DNA of 9,125 nucleotides from Bacteroidota bacterium (GTDB lineage: Bacteria; Bacteroidota; Bacteroidia; Chitinophagales; UBA2359), in assembly GCA_020629895.1 (NCBI GenBank), contig JAHDCM010000120.1, forward strand, positions 1 to 9,125, given 5' to 3'. Numbering within the stretch: the stretch's first letter is position 1; each line of letters begins with the position of its first letter. The notes below the pieces were generated by a model, which was not told the DNA's origin, did no database searches, and saw only the letters and a list, made by a program, of their open reading frames with translations. Positions 1 to 7,400 of the stretch are shown here, piece by piece. Position numbers and translations under genes: made by a program.

Positions 1-64
1 CTACCAGTAGTAAAACGTAAATAGTTCCCCTAGATATTGTGTAAGCTAATAATAAAGGGACATA

Positions 65-1015
65 TTAAATAACAGGAGGGTTTATTATGGTACCTGATTC
101 TATTTTGTATCCTCTTAAAAAATCAGCAATACGCATGCGTTTTTTACTTTCTAATTGCAAGTCGGTAATTGCTAAGGCTTGGTCACAAGTACCTATATGC
201 AACCACGATTTCCCATCTGTATTTAACTCGCCAGGAGCTAAGACCTTGCCATTTTGTTCTTCCACTATATTGGTCGCAAATAGTTTGAGTTTTTTGTTGT
301 TTAAAGTCGTAAAAGCAGCGGGGTAGGGAGATAGACCTCGAATATGATTGTAGATAACTTCGGCAGCTTGTTCCCAATTGATTTCACAAGTTGATTTATA
401 AATTTTAGGTGCTTTTTTTATGGCACCTTCTGGGAGTGTTTGGGGGATACGAGGAGCAGTGCCATTCTCAATGCCTTGTACTGTTTTCAGGATGACTTCA
501 GCTCCTATTTGCATCATGCGATCATGTAGGTCGCCAGCATTATCGGTGGGATGTATAGGGATTTTTTCTTGGTAGATAATTTCACCTGTATCAATCTTTT
601 GTTCAATGAAGAACGTTGTTACACCAGTTTCTGTTTCTCCATTGATGACTGCCCAATTGATTGGAGCAGCTCCTCTGTATTGGGGTAGTAAGGAGCCATG
701 TAGGTTGATGCATCCTTTGGGTGGCATTTCAAAAACGAGGGCGGGTAGCATTCGAAATGCCACAACAACTTGCAAATCTGCCTCCAAACTCGCCAATTCA
801 GCCAAAAAATCCTTATTTTTAAGATTAGTGGGTTGAAGAATGTTTAATCCTTTTTCAAGTGCATACTCTTTGACGGGCGAATAACGTATTTTTTGGCCTC
901 TTCCTGCTGGACGATCGGGGGCGGTTAATACTGCTACTATGTCATAGCCATTTTCTACTAGTATATTTAATGATGGTACGGCAAAGTGAGGCGTACCCAT
1001 AAAGATAATTTTCAT
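65..1015 (-). CDS. fmt: Methionyl-tRNA formyltransferase
   Basis: Transfers a formyl group from 10-formyltetrahydrofolate to the amino group of Met-tRNA(fMet) in the cytoplasm, making the initiator tRNA for bacterial translation. The 316-residue protein has the usual family length. The N-terminal Rossmann-like formyltransferase domain opens with MKIIFMGTPHFAVPSL. The active-site triad of the family is visible as Asn104, His106 (INLHGSLLP) and Asp142 (KIDTGEII). The signature SLLPQYRGAAPI spans residues 108-119. The C-terminal part (about 205-316) fits the OB-fold tRNA-binding domain. The ATG at 1013-1015 gives the canonical N-terminus; no Shine-Dalgarno is seen, as is common in Bacteroidota. 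The gene is not paired with def (peptide deformylase), its frequent neighbour elsewhere; whether def lies beyond the window edge is unknown. A long hairpin lies immediately upstream of the start. Identification is secure. Confidence 0.97.
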   Translation of the reverse strand: MKIIFMGTPHFAVPSLNILVENGYDIVAVLTAPDRPAGRGQKIRYSPVKEYALEKGLNILQPTNLKNKDFLAELASLEADLQVVVAFRMLPALVFEMPPKGCINLHGSLLPQYRGAAPINWAVINGETETGVTTFFIEQKIDTGEIIYQEKIPIHPTDNAGDLHDRMMQIGAEVILKTVQGIENGTAPRIPQTLPEGAIKKAPKIYKSTCEINWEQAAEVIYNHIRGLSPYPAAFTTLNNKKLKLFATNIVEEQNGKVLAPGELNTDGKSWLHIGTCDQALAITDLQLESKKRMRIADFLRGYKIESGTIINPPVI

Positions 1016-1021
1016 GTTTTT

Positions 1022-1105
1022 GGAGGTTTCAGGGGACAGGATTGAGGAGACAGGTTTTGAGAATTTGAATTCTTGTTCCTGACTCCTGAAACCTGGCTCC
1101 TCAAT
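1022..1105. repeat. Long imperfect hairpin upstream of fmt
   Basis: Bases 1028-1054 pair in register with 1078-1104: 22 of 27 positions are complementary, including one G-T. An inner palindrome, AGAATT at 1060-1065 and AATTCT at 1068-1073, forms the tip. The arms contain recurring words (GTTTCAGG, GAGGAG, CTCCTGAAACC, CTGGCTCCT), so alternative pairings are possible. No T-tract follows on either strand, so it does not look like an intrinsic terminator. It sits between divergent genes, 7-90 bases upstream of the fmt start codon, and would lie in the fmt leader if transcription starts upstream of it. Two of its words recur in the same order at 2957-3041, suggesting a dispersed intergenic repeat family. 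Confidence 0.65.
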
Positions 1106-1187
1106 GAACTTTTTCTAATGTTAAACAGGTTTTTCTAACGTCTTTTTGCGCAAAGATGTTTAATTTTACGAAATAATTAAAGAAACT

Positions 1188-1670
1188 ATGGAATACGGTG
1201 AATTAATATTATTAGGAATCGCAGCGGTGATTGTCATTGCTATATTTGCGAAGTTATTAAAAACCATTTTTAGAGTAGCAGTAGTGGTAGCTGTTTTATT
1301 TGGTGTTTACTGGTTTTGGTCGGGTGGAAATTTTGGGCAAATGACTGAGTCAAAAATTGAGTCGATGCTTCAAAATACAACTATAACTGAATTGATGAAT
1401 ACCCATTGTACGGAATCTAAAAAAGAATCGGTACGCTGTAAGTGTATTATTACGCCTGTGTATAATGATATGAATTACAATTATAGTAAGCGTGATATTG
1501 AGCAAATGGAGGCGACTAACCGAGATGAAATGGCCCGCATTATGATGTCGAGTTTTAAAACTAAGAAGCCCGAAATAATGGAGTGTGTCAATCAAAAGAA
1601 AGAAGGTGCACTTCAATGGGTGGGAAAAATAAAAGATATAATTGGGTCATTGGTGGGGTTGATTGGTTGA
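1188..1670 (+). CDS. Small membrane protein of unknown function
   Basis: I do not recognise a family. The 160-residue product begins with two closely spaced hydrophobic segments (about residues 6-23 and 28-45), separated by a short basic turn (AKLLKTIFR), which suggests a helical hairpin in the inner membrane. A polar tail of about 90 residues with mixed charge follows. It holds four cysteines (74, 84, 86, 133), the middle two as CKC, which could bind a metal or form disulfides. A weakly hydrophobic, glycine-containing C-terminus (IIGSLVGLIG) ends the protein. With both helices crossing the membrane, N-terminus and tail would be on the same side; the side cannot be fixed from sequence. The ATG at 1188 directly precedes the first hydrophobic segment. 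The codon pattern and uninterrupted length support a real gene. It converges with the oxidoreductase gene with only 10 bp between the stop codons. Confidence 0.8.
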   Translation: MEYGELILLGIAAVIVIAIFAKLLKTIFRVAVVVAVLFGVYWFWSGGNFGQMTESKIESMLQNTTITELMNTHCTESKKESVRCKCIITPVYNDMNYNYSKRDIEQMEATNRDEMARIMMSSFKTKKPEIMECVNQKKEGALQWVGKIKDIIGSLVGLIG

Positions 1671-1680
1671 TTGACAACCA

Positions 1681-2943
1681 TTATTTAGATAAAGCTAAAT
1701 CCCAAGAAATGGCTTCTGCCATGATACGGGCATTTTCCATAACGCCATTAATGGAACCATAATAGTTATGGTCGCCACACATATACACACCACTTTTTAC
1801 TTGTTGAATCTCGTTGCGTTTAGGTAGTTCAATTGTTTCTTTGCTAGGTAATGCATAAGGAATGCGATACACTTTTAGCATTTTCCAGTATAATACTTCT
1901 TGGTTGTACCACTTAGATAGTTCTTGTTTCAGTTCATACTCCAATTTCTCATCTGTTAGGTGCGAAACATCTTCAAGAATAGAAACAGACACTAGGTGAC
2001 GACCATGTGGTGCATAGTGCGGATGTACGACACTTGGTACACACAAATTATTAACCCATCCATAAGGCTCTCCATTCAATACCAAAATAGGGCCGATAAC
2101 AGGAGGCTTGGCGGTAGCGAAATAAACACATGTTACTGACTTGCCTTTGGTATGCACTTTTGTTTTAGGGGCTAGTTTTTGTGCAGCAGGAGCATCAGTC
2201 GCAATAAGAAATGACCGTGCAGTTAGTTTTTCTCCATTTTCTAAGATAGCTGTTTTACGGCTTATTTTTTCCACCTTTGTATTAAATGAAATCGTATCTC
2301 TTTTTAAACGCAATTCTAATTGTTGTGGAATGGCCTGGATACCATCGGCAGGCAAAGCGGCAAAGCCTTCTGAAAACATTTTAAAGGCAAAGCGAAACAT
2401 ACGACTGGAGGTTTCTAATTCTTTATCTAAAAAAATGCCTCCTAAGAATGGACGAAAAAAGGAGCGTATCATACTGTCCGAAAAATTCCAATCATGTAAA
2501 TAATCAATGGTTGACTTTTCGGGGCGATTAAATATTTCCTTCAGTTCGAAGCGGCTAAATCGGTTTTTTAAGGCCAGAATTTTAAATTTATCTCCCACAT
2601 TACTCAAAGGGTTGAATAGGGTGCCAAAAGCTCCACTAGGCTTTCGAAATGGATCGGCAAATCGGTGAAACTTGTCATTATAACGAATTAAAGCTCCAGG
2701 ATAAAAGTTTTTGAGACCTAACGCGTCAAAATCTATCATGCGGCGAGTTTCGGGATAGCTTGTTTGTAGTACTTGAAACCCATGATCTAGTATAAAACCA
2801 TCTACTATATCGGTTTTGACGCGTCCACCAGAACGGTTACTAGCTTCTAGTATTTTTACATCTAAGCCTTCGTTTTGAAGGTGAACAGCTGCGGTTAGTC
2901 CAGAGACACCCGCGCCAATGATAATAACATCGTGTTGTGGCAT
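1681..2943 (-). CDS. FAD-dependent amine-oxidase-like oxidoreductase
   Basis: A 420-residue flavoprotein of the NAD(P)/FAD-dependent oxidoreductase superfamily that includes phytoene desaturases, protoporphyrinogen oxidase and monoamine oxidases. The N-terminus carries the dinucleotide-binding fold: GAGVSG at residues 10-15, the ribose-binding acid Glu33 in KILEAS, and the following SGGR motif (38-41). The C-terminus carries the second FAD-contact motif, GVYMCGDHNYYGSINGVMEN, typical of the family. The middle region, which determines the substrate, gives no clear specificity. No signal peptide or membrane segment is seen, so a cytoplasmic enzyme is likely. No carotenoid, haem or amine catabolism genes lie nearby, so the substrate cannot be inferred from context. 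The ATG at 2941-2943 is five codons before the first beta strand and is the natural start. A T-rich stretch and a repeat-like hairpin lie directly upstream. Confidence 0.9.
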   Translation of the reverse strand: MPQHDVIIIGAGVSGLTAAVHLQNEGLDVKILEASNRSGGRVKTDIVDGFILDHGFQVLQTSYPETRRMIDFDALGLKNFYPGALIRYNDKFHRFADPFRKPSGAFGTLFNPLSNVGDKFKILALKNRFSRFELKEIFNRPEKSTIDYLHDWNFSDSMIRSFFRPFLGGIFLDKELETSSRMFRFAFKMFSEGFAALPADGIQAIPQQLELRLKRDTISFNTKVEKISRKTAILENGEKLTARSFLIATDAPAAQKLAPKTKVHTKGKSVTCVYFATAKPPVIGPILVLNGEPYGWVNNLCVPSVVHPHYAPHGRHLVSVSILEDVSHLTDEKLEYELKQELSKWYNQEVLYWKMLKVYRIPYALPSKETIELPKRNEIQQVKSGVYMCGDHNYYGSINGVMENARIMAEAISWDLALSK

Positions 2944-2956
2944 TGGTTTTTTTTAA

Positions 2957-3057
2957 GTTTCAGGAGTTAGGTTTTAGTTTAGTTACCATAATGCTACTAT
3001 TAGTAAAAATATTACCACATCTTTTTTCTAAACTGGCTCCTGACTGGTGCAACCTGT
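2957..3057. repeat. Second hairpin repeat, upstream of oxidoreductase
   Basis: CAGGAG (2961-2966) pairs with CTCCTG (3037-3042), and AGTTTAG (2976-2982) with CTAAACT (3028-3034), with an asymmetric internal loop and a 45-nt AT-rich apical region. GTTTCAGG (2957-2964) and CTGGCTCCT (3033-3041) match words of the hairpin upstream of fmt, in the same order. Each GTTTCAGG copy lies 11-14 bases upstream of a minus-strand start codon. The relation to the first hairpin is inferred from these short words and common placement; the two elements differ in loop and arm length. Confidence 0.4.
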
Positions 3058-3067
3058 CGTCCTATTA

Positions 3068-3230
3068 AGAGGCTGTCTTGATTTTATAATCAGGCTTAGA
3101 AAAAGCATCTTTTCGCCCCTAATTATGCCTTTTTTTCGGTACGTAGCCCTGCTATGTGCCTCAAAAAAGCCTACATTAGAACCAAAAATCTGACTTTTTC
3201 AGCTCCAATTCTAAAATCAATACAGCCTCT
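3068..3230. repeat. MITE-like 163-nt palindrome
   Basis: The ends form an inverted repeat in which 18 of 19 positions pair (3068-3086 with 3212-3230; outer word AGAGGCTGT / ACAGCCTCT). Pairing continues inward in blocks: 3099-3105 with 3194-3200, CTAAT 3119-3123 with ATTAG 3175-3179, the T-run 3130-3135 with the A-run 3163-3168, and a tip stem 3138-3147 with 3151-3160 (10 bp including two G-T, loop CCT). The whole element could fold as one long cruciform or RNA hairpin. It contains no gene. Terminal GAGGCTGTCT-like ends recall insertion-sequence termini, so a non-autonomous transposable element is the leading guess, but no clear target-site duplication flanks it. Confidence 0.6.
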
Positions 3231-3364
3231 AAGTTGCAAATATAAACAATCCCCTCCATTAGTATAAATAAATTTTTAAAAGACAAAGATCACTTCTTCT
3301 CTCGAAGTTTTGTCAGGAAAAGTCAAAACTTGCCTATTCCATCGTAGAATTTTAGAAAAAAATG

Positions 3365-3372
3365 TACCTTTG
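3365..3372 (+). promoter_or_regulatory. Bacteroidota-type -7 promoter element for mdh
   Basis: TACCTTTG matches the Bacteroidota primary sigma consensus TAnnTTTG exactly. It lies 18 bases before the mdh ATG at 3391, so transcription would begin only about 10-15 bases before the start codon, giving a very short leader. No good -33 TTG was found at the usual spacing. The element argues against the longer in-frame start at 3310, which would place the promoter inside the coding region. Confidence 0.6.
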
Positions 3373-3390
3373 CAGCAAAATTTAACAACT

Positions 3391-4329
3391 ATGAAGATTT
3401 CTGTTATAGGAGCAGGTAATGTGGGAGCAACCTGTGCAAATGTAATTGCCCACAACAACTTCGCAAACGAAGTAGTATTATTAGACATTAAAGAAGGGAT
3501 TGCCGAAGGGAAAGCCCTTGATATGTGGGAAACTTCTCCCATTAATTCGTACAGTACACGTACTATTGGAGTAACCAATGATTATTCGGCTACTGCTGGT
3601 TCGGCAGTAACGATTATCACCTCTGGTATTCCTCGTCGTCCTGGTATGAGCCGAGACGATTTGATTGGAACTAATGCAGGTATTGTAAAGTCGGTGACTG
3701 AGCAAGTAGTGAAGCATTCGCCAGATACGATCATTATTGTGGTAGCTAATCCATTGGATGTAATGACCTATTGTGCTTACTTAACTTCTGGTTTTGATTC
3801 TAGCAAGGTATTCGGAATGGCAGGTATCTTAGATACTGCTCGTTATCGTTCTTTCTTAGCAATGGAATTAGGTGTGTCACCTCGTGATATTCAAGCTGTA
3901 TTGATGGGTGGACATGGTGATACCATGGTGCCATTACCACGTTATACCACTGTTGCAGGTATTCCGATTACGGAATTGGTTGGAAAAGAGCGTTTAGATG
4001 CGATTATTCAGCGTACTAAGAAAGGTGGAGGCGAATTGGTGAAATTGATGGGTACTTCTGCTTGGTATGCGCCAGGTGCGGCAGCAGCACAAATGGCTGA
4101 AACGATTGTGAAAGATGAACGTCGTATTTTCCCTTGTTGTACTTGGTTGACTGGTGAGTATGGCTTAAAAGATATTTACTTAGGTGTACCAGTTGTCTTA
4201 GGGCGTAATGGAATCGAAAAAATCATTGAGCTTGATTTGAACGAACAAGAAAAATCGGACTTAAATACATCTGCTGAAGCAGTAAGAGGAGTAATGAAGG
4301 TCTTGGATGACATGAATGCGGCTGTATAG
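3391..4329 (+). CDS. mdh: Malate dehydrogenase, LDH-like type
   Basis: Catalyses NAD-dependent interconversion of malate and oxaloacetate, the last step of the TCA cycle, in the cytoplasm. From the ATG at 3391 the protein has 312 residues, the usual length. Visible features are the glycine-rich NAD loop GAGNVG (7-12), Asp32 at the end of the second strand favouring NAD over NADP, the substrate loop IPRRPGMSRDDL with Arg82/Arg83 and Arg88, Asn120 in VVANPLD, Asp148 and Arg151 in LDTARYR, and the catalytic His175 in GGHGDTMVP. Arginine in the substrate loop, where lactate dehydrogenases have glutamine, supports malate specificity. An in-frame ATG at 3310 would add 27 residues, but these resemble no MDH N-terminus and span the TACCTTTG promoter, so 3391 is preferred. 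A terminator follows, so mdh is probably monocistronic. Confidence 0.96.
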   Translation: MKISVIGAGNVGATCANVIAHNNFANEVVLLDIKEGIAEGKALDMWETSPINSYSTRTIGVTNDYSATAGSAVTIITSGIPRRPGMSRDDLIGTNAGIVKSVTEQVVKHSPDTIIIVVANPLDVMTYCAYLTSGFDSSKVFGMAGILDTARYRSFLAMELGVSPRDIQAVLMGGHGDTMVPLPRYTTVAGIPITELVGKERLDAIIQRTKKGGGELVKLMGTSAWYAPGAAAAQMAETIVKDERRIFPCCTWLTGEYGLKDIYLGVPVVLGRNGIEKIIELDLNEQEKSDLNTSAEAVRGVMKVLDDMNAAV

Positions 4330-4359
4330 AACCACTTGATAAGCGGTTAAACAAAAATG

Positions 4360-4402
4360 AATGGCATTTCTCTGAGGGGAAATGCCATTTTTTATTTTTT
4401 TT
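4360..4402 (+). terminator. Intrinsic terminator of mdh
   Basis: AATGGCATTT (4360-4369) is perfectly complementary to AAATGCCATT (4380-4389), extended by one C-G pair into an 8-nt loop. The stem runs directly into a T-rich tract (4388-4402) broken by a single A. It starts 31 bases after the mdh stop codon. This separates mdh from the following large gene, which must have its own promoter in about 4403-4497; no confident promoter motif was recognised there. Confidence 0.88.
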
Positions 4403-4497
4403 CAAAAAAATCATGGATATTTTCATTTAACAAAATGAAAATAGTTAAATTAGACTGCCCGTTAAGTTAAGTTTTTTTTAATCCTAAAGATTTAACT

Positions 4498-7400
4498 ATG
4501 AAAAAAATGCTTTTCTTAGTCATGGCGGGAGTGTGCCTACTTTTATCCTACCTGTATTTTAACACACATCCTTTAATTAATTCCGTATCAGATAAGGTTA
4601 GTCAACGTACGACTACTGATGAAAATCCTGAGAACTTAGAAACATTATCTGATGACTATATTCTCAAACTTAAAAAGGCTCGAAAACAACAGTTGGCTTT
4701 GCGTAACCAGAAGTCATCGGGAGAAGAATTACTAGAGAATGTAAATGAAATAGGGCCTTATAATGTTGGAGGACGTACCAAAGAAATTGCGATTGATTAT
4801 GATAATGAACAAAATATTGTAGTAGCATCTGAGACAGGAGGTGCTTGGTATTCAACAGATCAAGGAGTTACTTGGCAACCAGTGGATGATTTTGGGGCTA
4901 ATCTAAGATTATTTACGGTTACACAAGATTTAAATGATTCAAATCGCTTTTATCTAGGTGGGCCAAATGGAACGGGGCTATGGTATTGGGATTGGGGAAC
5001 ATCGGAGCTGTATCCTGTAAATAGTAATATTGATTTTACGGATGTAGTACAGATAGAAATGCACCCTGATCCTGATGAAGCGGGTACTTTTTATGTCATT
5101 GGAAAGGAACTTGGTGGATATGTATCATTATACAAAACAACCGATGATGGGGCTAACTTTACCAAAGTGTATGAAAGTAACGAAACTAGTGTTTATTTTG
5201 GCGTACAAGATGTTTGTGTTTTTACAAGTGGTAATGTGTTATTGACCAATGGTACTGAAATTTGGGGTTCTTTAGATGGAGATGCTCCTTATGAAAGAAT
5301 ATTAGATAATACAGCAGATAATGATAGTAGTGGCACAACATTACATGGAGAAATTGCTTTTTGTGAAATGGATGAAGATATTGTATATGCCTATTTCATG
5401 AAATCAAAATTCTGTATGGTGTATAAATCAGAGGATGAAGGAGTGACTTGGGAATTGCTAGAAACATCGTTTTTCAAAAGTTCTGGTGCTGATGAGGATA
5501 ATTTTAAATACCAAGCCCATGATCATGCAATGACAGTTTATCCCTATGATTGTGATGAAGTGATTCTTGGTGCTGTTAGAGCTTACCATAGCTCGGATGG
5601 TGGAGAAAACTGGCATTGGGCGCAAGGAGGACACGCTGATTATCATGAGTTTGTTTATGCAGACAACGCCTTGTTTATTGTCAATGATGGTGGGGTGTAT
5701 AAAAATACAGTTGCACAAGGTGCTACGCCCAATTCTTCTAATTTAGTAGATTTGAACGTTGGTTTTCGCACCATGCAGTTCTATGCATCGGATTATTTTC
5801 CTACGGGAGATGGAGTGGTTACTGGTTCTCAAGATAATGGTACTTACCTGATTGATGTTGGGATGAGTGATTTTGTTAGAATAGGAGGGGGAGATGGATT
5901 TTACTCAGAGGTGCCAGATGATAACCCTGATATTGTTTTTGGAACCTTACAAACAGGGTATATTTACAGAAAAAGTAAGTCTAGTGGGGGAGTTTGGACC
6001 GCGTCATTAAGTCCCCCAAGAATAAAAAATGGAGGTAGTGGGATCCCATTTTTAACAAAAATATATCACCAAGAATGTACCTCTGACAAACTGTATTATT
6101 CGGGGAAACTAGAAGTTGCTGGTTCCAATCGAATTTATCGCCTAGCAGATAATATGTGTGATAGTGTCTCGACAGTTGACCCGCCTGATCCTGCACTTAA
6201 TGAATGTATTTGGGAAGGTATTTCCTCCTTTTATAGTTCTACGCCTGAAGTTGAATTTTCAGACTTTCACTGCGAACCTGTTTATTTTAGTAATTATGGA
6301 GAGATGTATCGAATAGATGATTTGGCTAATCAAAGTGCTGGAGATGAGGTAGATATTACCTCAAATATTGGCACTATTGGTTATATCCGAGATATTGCTA
6401 TGGACCCTAATGATCCTGGAAATGTGTTGGTACTGGGATACAGTTCTAGTATTGGTAATGTGATTAAACGATCTTGGAATGCTGACGAGGCTGGTAATGC
6501 TTGGATGACCATAAATACTAATGGACTACCTCAAGGAATTATTGCGCGTGCAATTGCTATTTCTCCCTTTAATTCACAACATTATTTAGTTGGTACTGAT
6601 CTTGGTTTATATAGTACAACAGATGCGGGAGCCAACTGGCAATTAGAATCTAATATTCCAAATGTTCGTATTAGTCGTTTGCGTATTCGCCCATCCGATA
6701 ACCGCTTATTTATTACAACTTATGGTAGAGGGATTTGGGCGGCAGATATGAAATGTGTGGCAGAAACAGTCGTAGAGGCGGTTGGAGACTATGATAATAA
6801 TACCTTCTCTATCTATTTTGCCTCAGATATGAACAGTCCTATTTCCAGTATTGGTTGGTCCAGTAGTCCCTATCTACCTATTCCTTTAGGTCTTACAAAC
6901 CCCTGGACGATCAATATGAATGCTTATTCACAAGGAATATACAATATTTGTGCGAATGTTACTTATGAAAACGGTTGTGTGACGAATACCTGTGAGCAAT
7001 TGTTATTGGAGTTTCCCCTCTGTTGTACTGGTTGCCCCTTAGATGATGTGGAGCTTAATTTTACCAAAACAGCGAATGGCTTGAATACGAATTTTAGTTC
7101 CGATTTTACCGATTCGAACTTTACCTATTATTGGTACTATTTCCAAGGAGCGGACTATGAGTTTATGGGTACAGGAAAAGATATAGATTATCAATTCCCA
7201 ACTCAAGGAACGTATAATGTTTGTATGGAAGTCATTAGTGATTATCTCCCAGATTGTAATGATGTATTTTGTAAGGAAATCAACTTATCGGACTGTGAAG
7301 GCTTAGTGATTAGCAACTGGCCTTGGATGATTAACTTGGAAAGCGAATATATTGGAGAGATGGTAAGTATTTCAGGCAGTACAGCTCCTTATAAATACAA

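Noticed and set aside
1..64. Possible terminator or gene end downstream of fmt
   Set aside because: Only 64 bases, with no hairpin plus T-tract and no coding signal.
87..326. Plus-strand open frame opposite fmt (also 606-836)
   Set aside because: Both are antisense shadows of the confident fmt gene, and their products show no recognisable features.
2141..2503. 120-codon plus-strand frame opposite the FAD oxidoreductase
   Set aside because: Lies wholly within a strongly supported gene on the other strand; the composition reflects the reverse complement of that gene.
3068..3230. Reading the palindrome as a bidirectional transcription terminator
   Set aside because: The flanking genes are divergent, so nothing needs terminating here, and no T-tract follows the outer stem on either strand.
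3276..3717. Minus-strand frames over the 5' part of mdh
   Set aside because: They overlap the conserved NAD-binding region of mdh and show no family resemblance; antisense shadows.
4223..4426. Minus-strand 67-codon frame spanning the mdh terminator
   Set aside because: It crosses the intrinsic terminator hairpin and the 3' end of mdh, and its product is low in complexity.
4498..4560. Lipoprotein signal with Cys13 as lipobox cysteine
   Set aside because: The residues before Cys13 (A-G-V) do not fit the lipobox, and the cysteine lies in the middle of the hydrophobic core; a T9SS sorting domain gives a better route.
5458..6196. Minus-strand frames inside the large secreted protein gene
   Set aside because: Short, antisense to a continuous 1202-codon frame with readable domains; no signal of coding.
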